This document shows positions 57,488-64,000 of a stretch of 64,000 bases of DNA, piece by piece. The translations under genes and the position numbers were made by a program. The notes beneath the pieces are model-generated. The model did no database searches. It had not been told where the DNA came from and was given only the letters and a program-made list of their open reading frames with translations. Source of the stretch: Flavobacterium chilense (lineage in GTDB: Bacteria; Bacteroidota; Bacteroidia; Flavobacteriales; Flavobacteriaceae); the NCBI RefSeq assembly GCF_001602525.1, contig NZ_LSYT01000013.1:62001-126000 (forward strand), given 5' to 3'. Numbering within the stretch: the first letter of the stretch is position 1; every line of letters starts with the position of its first letter.

Positions 57488-57918
57488 AATTCTTCAATTT
57501 GTAGGTTAATAACTTAATTTTCTGCCTTAAAAAGTCCGCTTTGGCTGAGTGTCTGTTATAAAAAAACGTTTGGGAGCGATTTTTTTACTGTATAAATGAT
57601 AAACAATTGTTAATTAAATTGTTCAGTATTTTATGACTTATAGACACCTGTATCAAATTTAATAAAAAAAGAGCATGTATTTACCTATAGTTTCTTTTTT
57701 CTTTTTAAAATTTAAATGATTCATAAGTATTTGTTAATCAGTTATTTATTACTTGTTTTTTGCTTATAAATTGAAGCTTGATGGATTTACTTAGCTAAAA
57801 CAACCGTTGAGAATATACTTTTTTGTTTAACTTGAAAAAGAGTGATTTTGAGAGAAAACCTTACTTTCAATAGAATGATTTGGTAATAGAAAAATGTTAT
57901 TGATGAGGTATTCTTTAA
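57488..57918. other. intergenic region upstream of the histidine kinase
   Basis: These 431 bases are AT-rich and contain no gene I can support. A TAAATTTG -7-like box for the kinase lies at 57660-57653 on the minus strand, but AT richness makes chance matches likely. Confidence 0.35.
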
Positions 57919-58320
57919 TTAAGATTCATGCCAGAAATGCCCACAGCCATTTTTACATTCAGTGTTCCGTCTTTCAGTGTCTAATATTTTAAAAATCCAA
58001 ACCAAAGAAATTAATATTTTTATATGTTCGTTTTCCGGAAGTTCAACTAATTTGTTGAATGCTATTTTTGTAGGGAATCTTTTTAGAAGTACTATAGAAG
58101 TACAGGTTGGCTTTAATGGAATTGTACTTATGGCGTTTTGATACGTTTCTGAATTATAATCTGTTTTATTTGGAATAGCATTAAAAATGAAAAATGTTAT
58201 AATGAGATGAAATCTCTCAAAATTATATTCAGGATGTTCTAATAATTGCTGTATACCAAGATTAAAATCTAATTTGTTTTGAGCAATCTTATTTATTATT
58301 TCTTCTTGTTGATTTATCAT
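57919..58320 (-). CDS. hypothetical protein with a C-terminal Cys/His cluster (possibly DUF5958-like)
   Basis: The protein has 133 residues, helical, with no signal peptide or membrane segment. Its tail, RRNTECKNGCGHFWHES, has two Cys and two His close together (C-x3-C-x-H-x2-H) and might bind a metal. The pattern reminds me of DUF5958 proteins, but I am not sure. It stands alone between the kinase gene and the plus-strand permease; the role is unknown. The AT-rich gap on each side argues for an accessory gene. Confidence 0.6.
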   Translation of the reverse strand: MINQQEEIINKIAQNKLDFNLGIQQLLEHPEYNFERFHLIITFFIFNAIPNKTDYNSETYQNAISTIPLKPTCTSIVLLKRFPTKIAFNKLVELPENEHIKILISLVWIFKILDTERRNTECKNGCGHFWHES

Positions 58321-58477
58321 TGATTGTAATGAAGTTTTACTGCTGTTAAAGTTATAGAATATAGTTTTTGAATTCTAAAATAATATATGATCTTGTTTTA
58401 AAAGACCTGGATTGGGATTTAATTAAGGTCTTCAAATTTGAATTTTAGTTGAGGAATTCTAATTCATAAAGCAAATA

Positions 58478-58512
58478 ATCTAAAATTTGTTATCTAAAAT
58501 CTAAAATTTCAG
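58478..58512. repeat. AT-rich CTAAAAT repeat before the second permease gene
   Basis: Three close copies of a TCTAAAAT unit lie just upstream of the permease, similar to the CTAAAATC runs near 26390. It may be an intergenic repeat remnant or simple sequence. Confidence 0.3.
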
Positions 58513-58552
58513 AAAAAAGTATATCTTTAACCAACCCAAAAACCAAAAAAAA

Positions 58553-59965
58553 ATGCAAGAAAACGACCAGGAAAATTTTAAAAGAGAACTCGGATTATTA
58601 GACGGAACTATGCTTGTAGTAGGTTCTATGATTGGATCCGGGATATTTATTGTAAGTGCTGATATCGCCAGACAAGTAGGATCTGCAGGATGGCTAACAT
58701 TGATTTGGCTAATATCAGGACTAATTACAATTATAGCCGCAGTAAGTTACGGCGAGCTGAGTGCAATGTTTCCCAAAGCAGGAGGACAGTATGTGTATTT
58801 AAAAGAAGCATACAATAAATTAATTGCCTTTTTGTATGGATGGAGCTTTTTTGCAGTAATTCAAACCGGAACAATTGCAGCAGTTGGAGTCGCTTTTTCA
58901 AAATTCGCGGCTTATTTATACGAACCTTTTAGCGATGAAAATATACTTTTCGAATTAGGTGCTTTTAAACTTAATGCAGCACAGCTTGTTTCGATTTTTA
59001 CAATTGTTTTGTTAACATATATAAACAGTAGAGGTGTTAAGAACAGTAAAATTCTTCAAACGGTTTTAACGATTATCAAAATTTTATCATTACTTGGGTT
59101 GATTGTCTTTGGGTTAACGCTTGCAGCAAAAGCTTCTGTTTGGGATGCAAACTGGGCAGATGCCTGGAATACACGTTTGTTTAATAAAGAAACCGGATCA
59201 TGGTTACCAATTGGCGGAACAGCTTTAATTACCGGAATCTCAGCAGCAATGGTAGGCTCATTATTTTCCAGTGATGCCTGGAATGGTGTTACTTTTATTG
59301 CCGGAGAAATTAAAAATCCAAAACGTAATGTAGGTTTCAGTTTATTTCTTGGAACTTTTATCGTGACGATAATTTATGTATTAACCAATATTATGTATTT
59401 AGCTGTAATTCCGCTTGACGAAATAGCAACAGCAAAATCAGACAGGGTAGCAGTTGTGGCTTCACAATATATTTTTGGAAACATAGGAACACTTATTATC
59501 GCAATCATGATTATGATTTCGACTTTTGCCTGTAACAACGGATTAATTATGGCAGGGGCCAGAGTTTATTATACCATGGCAAATGATGGATTATTCTTTA
59601 AAAAAGCTTCTGTTTTAAATAGTTCAAGTGTTCCGGCATGGGCACTTTGGGCACAATGTATCTGGGCTTCGGCCTTATGTCTAACAGGAAAATATGGAGA
59701 TTTACTGGATTTCGTAATCATCATCGTTCTGATTTTCTATATTCTGACAATTTACGGAATCTTTATTCTGCGTAAAAAAATGCCGAATGTCGAAAGACCT
59801 TATAAAGCATTTGGATATCCGTTTTTACCAATGTTATACATCATTACTGCAGCAGCAATTTGCGTTTCATTGTTAATTACAAAATTCTCAACTTGTGGCT
59901 GGGGAGTATTAATTATGGTAACCGGAATTCCGGTTTACTACTTAACAAAACCAAAAGAAGAATAG
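58553..59965 (+). CDS. APC-family amino acid permease (second)
   Basis: The protein has 470 residues with about 12-13 membrane helices. The substrate motif LLDGTMLVVGSMIGSGIFIV is near the N-terminus, then AVSYGELSAMFPKAGGQYVY and LFSSDAWNGVTFIAGEIKNP. It is a second, distinct member of the family; the other lies at 20464-21915 on the minus strand. The Gly-x-Gly-Ile-Phe motif and the layout look like the LAT/aspartate-type subgroup. The transported amino acid is not determined. Ends at a strong terminator. Confidence 0.88.
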   Translation: MQENDQENFKRELGLLDGTMLVVGSMIGSGIFIVSADIARQVGSAGWLTLIWLISGLITIIAAVSYGELSAMFPKAGGQYVYLKEAYNKLIAFLYGWSFFAVIQTGTIAAVGVAFSKFAAYLYEPFSDENILFELGAFKLNAAQLVSIFTIVLLTYINSRGVKNSKILQTVLTIIKILSLLGLIVFGLTLAAKASVWDANWADAWNTRLFNKETGSWLPIGGTALITGISAAMVGSLFSSDAWNGVTFIAGEIKNPKRNVGFSLFLGTFIVTIIYVLTNIMYLAVIPLDEIATAKSDRVAVVASQYIFGNIGTLIIAIMIMISTFACNNGLIMAGARVYYTMANDGLFFKKASVLNSSSVPAWALWAQCIWASALCLTGKYGDLLDFVIIIVLIFYILTIYGIFILRKKMPNVERPYKAFGYPFLPMLYIITAAAICVSLLITKFSTCGWGVLIMVTGIPVYYLTKPKEE

Positions 59966-59986
59966 ATATTTTTAAGAAGTTAACAT

Positions 59987-60020
59987 AAAAAAAAGACACT
60001 GCTTACAACAGTGTCTTTTT
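59987..60020. terminator. bidirectional intrinsic terminator
   Basis: AAAAGACACTG (59991-60001) pairs with CAGTGTCTTTT (60009-60019), flanked by A and T runs. It separates the permease and the convergent DUF1810 gene. Confidence 0.85.
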
Positions 60021-60045
60021 GATACCAAATAATCTATTGAGGTTG

Positions 60046-60507
60046 TTATACAACAGCAGGCTCAACAGATGATTTTATAGTCGAATTAATAATAGATATA
60101 GTAAGTGGATCTGATTCTCCAGAGAAAAACGCCTCTAATACTTCCTGAAATATTGGATTGGTATTTTCTGCCATCGAAAAAAGTGTCATAGACGAACGTA
60201 GTTTTCGGGCATCTAAATCTCCAAAAATTCCATCAGCTGATTTTCTTCTAAAGGTTAATAACAGTTCTGAAATTTCTATAAGATGCTTCCCTAAAATAGG
60301 ATGTTGCAAAAATTCTGAAGCTTCTTTTAGATCGGCAATCGCATAAAGATTTGAAGTATCACTAGTACCCAATCCTTTTATTTGAGGAAAAATGAACCAC
60401 ATCCAATGCGTTTCTTTTTTTCCTTTTTTAATTTCAGAAAAAGCAGTAAGATATAGTTTATTTTGCGCATCCAGGAAACGCATTAAATCATTGTTTGAAT
60501 AAGCCAT
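60046..60507 (-). CDS. DUF1810-family protein
   Basis: The protein has about 153 residues from the ATG at 60507 (MAYSNNDLMRFLDAQNKLYL). The DUF1810 phrases HWMWFIFPQIKGLG, YAIADLKEASEFLQHPILGK and SSMTLFSMAENTNPIFQEVL are clear. The family is described as calpastatin-like but with no known biochemical role. I choose 60507 because a -7 box (TACTTTTG, 60543-60536 on the minus strand) lies between it and the earlier start at 60579. The gene is separate from the alkB cluster upstream. Confidence 0.85.
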   Translation of the reverse strand: MAYSNNDLMRFLDAQNKLYLTAFSEIKKGKKETHWMWFIFPQIKGLGTSDTSNLYAIADLKEASEFLQHPILGKHLIEISELLLTFRRKSADGIFGDLDARKLRSSMTLFSMAENTNPIFQEVLEAFFSGESDPLTISIINSTIKSSVEPAVV

Positions 60508-60535
60508 TATAATATTGTAATTTAAAAAAGGGTTG

Positions 60536-60543
60536 CAAAAGTA
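60536..60543 (-). promoter_or_regulatory. candidate -7 promoter element of the DUF1810 gene
   Basis: TACTTTTG on the minus strand matches TAnnTTTG. It also rules out the earlier start at 60579, which would lie upstream of the transcript. Confidence 0.5.
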
Positions 60544-60666
60544 GTAAAAAAGAAAGGGTCTGCCTAATAAAAGGTGCATACAATCAGTAATTTAACTTTT
60601 TTCGACAGAATTTTCCTTATCGCTGTTGAGTTAAAAAAATGATGTTATTTTTAAGTTTTCAATAAA

Positions 60667-61293
60667 TCATTCTCTCCGTTTAACTTGCCTGAATGTTAAG
60701 TTGATTCTAGGTAAAACATTTCGTGCTGTTTTAGGAACCTGATGTTGCCAGAAACTATTAGTTGTTCCTGCCATTAATAAAAAAGAACCGTGATGCAACG
60801 GAATTTCAATTTGCGGAATCTCCTTACTGTATTTATGACGAAGTTTAAACATTCTGGTTTCTCCAAAAGTTACCGAAGCAATAACAGGATTTGGTCCGGT
60901 ATTATGTTCTTTGTCACTATGCCAGCCTACACCATCATTTCCGTTTCGATATAAATTTAAAAGCAGACTATTAAAATCAAGTTGGGTTTCTTTCTCTACA
61001 CGGCTTCTGATCATTAACAATTCATAAGTCCAGTCAGGACCTTTTGGATCTGCACCCGGATTATCTTTGTCTTCATACCAGGAAATCATTCGGGGAACAG
61101 TATAAGTTTTATCGTAAATTTCCATTTCATATTCTCGCCATTTGGTTTTGTGAAGTATTCTGTCATAAAAACGATCAGATTCTTCTTTTGTGAAAAAATT
61201 ATCGATCAAAATCAATTCAGAATCCGGAATGTCAAATATCTTTTTTCCTCCCAAACCTGCGGTAAATAATTCGGTGTCGTTAAATAGTGTCAT
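60667..61293 (-). CDS. alkB: alpha-ketoglutarate-dependent DNA repair dioxygenase AlkB
   Basis: The protein has 208 residues. The iron ligands His125 and Asp127 in WHSDKE and His184 in WQHQVPK are in place, and Arg196 and Arg202 in PRINLTFR match the 2-oxoglutarate site. The nucleotide-recognition loop with YTVPRMISWYED is visible. It oxidatively removes methyl groups from N1-methyladenine and N3-methylcytosine in DNA or RNA. It lies 30 bases downstream of the exonuclease/GIY-YIG gene on the same strand, and with umuC upstream forms a damage-response group. Confidence 0.94.
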   Translation of the reverse strand: MTLFNDTELFTAGLGGKKIFDIPDSELILIDNFFTKEESDRFYDRILHKTKWREYEMEIYDKTYTVPRMISWYEDKDNPGADPKGPDWTYELLMIRSRVEKETQLDFNSLLLNLYRNGNDGVGWHSDKEHNTGPNPVIASVTFGETRMFKLRHKYSKEIPQIEIPLHHGSFLLMAGTTNSFWQHQVPKTARNVLPRINLTFRQVKRRE

Positions 61294-61323
61294 AACTTTA
61301 TTTTTTACAGCTCTATTTTTTAT

Positions 61324-62694
61324 TTAATATTGTTTATTAAAGAATACTTTACCCGGATATTTTTCTGCAAAAGCAAAAATCAAATGTACCATGTATTGAT
61401 TGCCTTTATAAGCCGTAACATAATTTTTTACTTCTGATGGATCATGAATCGAAGCATCAGACGGAATATATCCCATACCATAAAAATGTCCGTTTTGGAT
61501 CCAGATACAACTGCGTTCATCTTTAGATCTTCCTTTATCTATAATCGCAAAACTCGGCCTGTTATTTAATAAAAAATCAATAGCATTGTCAACTTGCTCA
61601 TTATGAAGCGAAACATCGGGTAAATCTTTAATATCATTTTGAAAAAAATCTCCCTCTTCAGATTTGGTATATTTACAGAAACGATGATCAATTTCAAACT
61701 TTTCAGCCAGGCTTCGCAGTAAATTAATACCATCATATTGACTGTTAAATTCATGAATGCAAACTTGAAATTTGCTTACTTTTCCAATAGCCAGATATTT
61801 ATAACCGCTTCTTGCCTCATATTGATAAAGCCCAAATTTGGGTTCAAAACGCTTTAATGCCCTATTGTAGGTTGGCCAAAGCTTTTTAATTTCTGTGCAT
61901 TCCAGCAAAAGCGCCATTAGTTCGGTTGCACAAATCTCAAAGGAAATTCCGTAAATGTCTCTTAAAAAATGTTGTCTTTGAGGATTAATATTATTACCGC
62001 TAAAATGAGAAGCCACACGTTTTTTTATGTTAATGGCTTTACCAACATAAATCACCTTTTTTGCCTGATTATAAAAATAATATACGCCTGGTTTTTCAGG
62101 TAAATTATTAAAATCATCAGGAGGTAAATTGGGCGGTAAACGCTGATCTTGTGCTGTTTTTTTGATCATTTTGTCGATTTCTCCTGCATCATCCCATTCC
62201 AGTAATAAAGAAAACAATATAGCTGTTGCGTCTGCATCTCCGCCGGCACGATGCCTGTTTTCTAAAGATATATTTAAGGAATTGCAAAGATTGCCTAAAC
62301 TGTAAGAACCTAATCCCGGTTTGATTTTTCTTGCCGCACGAACGGTACACAATTTTCTTGCTGTCCATTTAAAGCCAGCCTGTTCCAGCTGATGATGAAC
62401 AAATGAATAATCGAAGTTGACATTATGAGCCACAAAAACACGATCTGTAAGCATCTCTAATACTTTTTCTGAAATATCATCGAAAATAGGCGCATGAGCA
62501 ACCATTTCGTTATTGATACCCGTTAAGCCAAAAATAGAGAGTGGTATGTCTTTTTCAGGATTTACAAGTGTTTCATAGCGGTCAATAACATTTTTACCAT
62601 CATGAATGATAATGGCAATTTCTGTAATGCGGCTGCCACTGGCATTACCACCCGTGGTTTCAATATCGACTATAGCGTATTCCGTATTTTTCAT
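61324..62694 (-). CDS. exonuclease (DnaQ-type) fused to a GIY-YIG endonuclease domain
   Basis: The protein has 456 residues. Residues 1-170 form a DEDDh exonuclease (Asp10 and Glu12 in VDIETTG, Asp95 in NFDYSF, His148 and Asp153 in HRAGGDADAT). From about 200 to 290 a GIY-YIG domain follows (GVYYF, VIYVGKAINIKKRVASHF with Arg226), as in UvrC and Cho. The tail of about 160 residues is not recognised. Cho-like incision proteins with an exonuclease part are known in Bacteroidota; the role is likely repair of bulky DNA damage. It is 42 bases after umuC and 30 before alkB on the same strand, so it should be cotranscribed with them. Confidence 0.92.
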   Translation of the reverse strand: MKNTEYAIVDIETTGGNASGSRITEIAIIIHDGKNVIDRYETLVNPEKDIPLSIFGLTGINNEMVAHAPIFDDISEKVLEMLTDRVFVAHNVNFDYSFVHHQLEQAGFKWTARKLCTVRAARKIKPGLGSYSLGNLCNSLNISLENRHRAGGDADATAILFSLLLEWDDAGEIDKMIKKTAQDQRLPPNLPPDDFNNLPEKPGVYYFYNQAKKVIYVGKAINIKKRVASHFSGNNINPQRQHFLRDIYGISFEICATELMALLLECTEIKKLWPTYNRALKRFEPKFGLYQYEARSGYKYLAIGKVSKFQVCIHEFNSQYDGINLLRSLAEKFEIDHRFCKYTKSEEGDFFQNDIKDLPDVSLHNEQVDNAIDFLLNNRPSFAIIDKGRSKDERSCIWIQNGHFYGMGYIPSDASIHDPSEVKNYVTAYKGNQYMVHLIFAFAEKYPGKVFFNKQY

Positions 62695-62736
62695 CTTTAT
62701 ATAACGTAAAACCGATTGTTTTTCTGTTGTTTATAT

Positions 62737-63996
62737 TTAAACTTTAACTGTAATAACATCTTTGAGTACAGTAGAAAACTTGGGAGATAATCTGTTCTGC
62801 TTCATTTTCCATTGCCGTCCCAAAGACTGCACACCGAATTTAATTTTATTATTACCGTAACTCCTGTTCATTTGATCAATTGCCCTCATTAGAGGCTGAT
62901 GTTTAGGATTTGAAGTTTCGAATAAATTAAGCTGTGTTTCACTATTTGGCGTTAAGCCCATTACAATTACGCCAGCTTTTTTATAGCGATATCCTTTTTT
63001 AAAAATAGCTTTAAATCCTTTTTGCGCAGCCTCATTAAGTTCTATTGTCGAATTGGTCGGAAAATCAGTAGTAATGGTAATACTACGTGAATAGTGCGAT
63101 GGCTCATTCTTTAGAAAACTAGTCTGTATAAAAACAGTTACCATATTACAGTGACACTCCTGACGTCTTAATTTTTCAGCACAGGAAGCTGTAAACGTGC
63201 TGATTCGTTCTGAGATTTCTTCATAAGTAGTATATCTTTTTTCGAAAGATCTCGTCGTGGCAATCATTTTACGGTCTGCGGCTTCTTCTAAGTCTAAGGT
63301 TGGTTTTCCTTCTAATTCATGTTTTAACCGAAGTCCAACGACAGACATTTCTTTTCTTACCCAGGCATCCGGAAGTTGGGTAAACTCATAAGCCGTGTTG
63401 ATTTTTTTTAATTTAAGCCGCTTGGCATGTTTTCTTCCAATTCCCCAAACGTCTTCAATTTTACTCCACTTTAATGCTTTAATTCTTTTTTCTTCAGAGT
63501 CCATACAATAAACACCTTGTGTACGATCTGCAAATTTTCGGGCAATTTTATTCGCCATTTTAGCCAAAGCTTTGGTAGGCGCAAAACCTATGCTGACAGG
63601 AATACCTGTTCCTTGAGTGACTTCTTTTCGCATTTTTAAACCCAGTGCATTCAGATCAAATAAATCATAACCTGAAAATTTTAGAAAAGCTTCATCGATA
63701 CTGTAAATTTCGATTTCGGGAGTATAAGTCTGAAGCAGGTTCATGACCCGATTGCTCATATCACCGTATAGCGGATAATTAGAAGAATAGACAAAAATGT
63801 TTTTTTCTTTAAAAATAGCTTCATACTTAAAAGCAGGAATAGCCATTGGTATGCCCAGCGCTTTAGCTTCATCAGAACGCGAAATAACACAGCCATCATT
63901 GTTAGAGAGAATAACGATAGGTTTTCCTCTTAAACTTGGCTCAAATACTCTTTGACAAGAAGCATAAAAATTGTTACAATCGACTAAAGCAAACAT
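62737..63996 (-). CDS. umuC: Y-family DNA polymerase V catalytic subunit (UmuC-like)
   Basis: The protein has 419 residues, the normal UmuC length. The palm signature MFALVDCNNFYASCQRVFEP and the second catalytic segment EIYSIDEAFLKFSGYD supply the acidic residues. A helix-hairpin-helix (WGIGRKHAKRL) and little-finger domain follow. It inserts bases opposite lesions. The ATG lies at 63994-63996, four bases from the window end, so a umuD-like gene, if present, would be just outside. It leads the minus-strand cluster umuC, exonuclease/GIY-YIG, alkB. Confidence 0.93.
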   Translation of the reverse strand: MFALVDCNNFYASCQRVFEPSLRGKPIVILSNNDGCVISRSDEAKALGIPMAIPAFKYEAIFKEKNIFVYSSNYPLYGDMSNRVMNLLQTYTPEIEIYSIDEAFLKFSGYDLFDLNALGLKMRKEVTQGTGIPVSIGFAPTKALAKMANKIARKFADRTQGVYCMDSEEKRIKALKWSKIEDVWGIGRKHAKRLKLKKINTAYEFTQLPDAWVRKEMSVVGLRLKHELEGKPTLDLEEAADRKMIATTRSFEKRYTTYEEISERISTFTASCAEKLRRQECHCNMVTVFIQTSFLKNEPSHYSRSITITTDFPTNSTIELNEAAQKGFKAIFKKGYRYKKAGVIVMGLTPNSETQLNLFETSNPKHQPLMRAIDQMNRSYGNNKIKFGVQSLGRQWKMKQNRLSPKFSTVLKDVITVKV

Positions 63997-64000
63997 TTCT

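Noticed and set aside
1-64000. CRISPR array, toxin-antitoxin pair, restriction system, phage or secretion cluster
   Set aside because: No spaced direct repeats and no gene with such a signature was found in the window.

Overview
The window looks like a chromosomal segment of a Flavobacterium-type bacterium (Bacteroidota). The evidence is low-GC DNA, a SusC/SusD outer-membrane pair, near absence of Shine-Dalgarno sequences except at rpsU, -7 boxes of the form TAnnTTTG with an upstream TTG, lipoproteins with an XYSC/TSC lipobox, and the block rpsU-xerC-hpf-tRNAs-tuf-tRNA-Trp-secE-nusG-rplKAJL-rpoBC. I see no rRNA, CRISPR array, insertion sequence, prophage or plasmid functions. It reads as core chromosome with small accessory patches.

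Layout. 1-9.5 kb: a partial Spy-like periplasmic protein, an ldhA-type dehydrogenase plus lipoprotein, lysS, three tandem paralogous lipoproteins running into lipB, an AraC-family regulator followed by a flavodoxin-fold oxidoreductase, and rnhB. 9.5-18.2 kb: an orphan SusC/SusD pair, a putative porin, and a cystathionine beta-synthase-type enzyme. 18.2-24.3 kb: a DnaQ-type exonuclease, a DUF2851 gene broken by a frameshift, a PspC-domain protein, an APC permease, a helix-hairpin-helix protein and an acyl-CoA dehydrogenase.

24.3-39.8 kb is the translation/transcription core. It holds rpsU with a strong SD, a tyrosine recombinase, hpf, tRNA-Thr(TGT), tRNA-Tyr(GTA), tRNA-Thr(GGT), tuf, tRNA-Trp(CCA), secE, nusG, rplK, rplA, rplJ, rplL, rpoB, rpoC and a small DUF3467 protein 10 bp behind rpoC. 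Several hairpins in this block may tune or punctuate expression.

40-53 kb: a Cys-motif membrane-anchored protein, prfC, a lipoprotein alpha-amylase resembling the Thermococcales enzyme, a SurA-like isomerase, a MoxR ATPase, and two non-homologous-type aconitases side by side (acnB, then a mitochondrial-type aconitase). 53-64 kb: a kelch-repeat protein, a LysM-NlpC/P60 hydrolase, a response regulator/histidine kinase pair, a small hypothetical, an APC permease, a DUF1810 protein, and a minus-strand DNA-damage cluster (umuC-like polymerase, exonuclease fused to GIY-YIG, alkB) running off the right end.

Most striking: the rpsU Shine-Dalgarno in an SD-poor genome; the archaeal-looking alpha-amylase; the DUF2851 frameshift at 19.85 kb; the tandem lipoprotein triplication in which each unit has its own -7-like box; and two copies of a dispersed palindromic repeat (3963-4028, 52811-52880). 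I found no convincing entirely new system. All assignments are from reading sequence and remembered family features; no database search was run.
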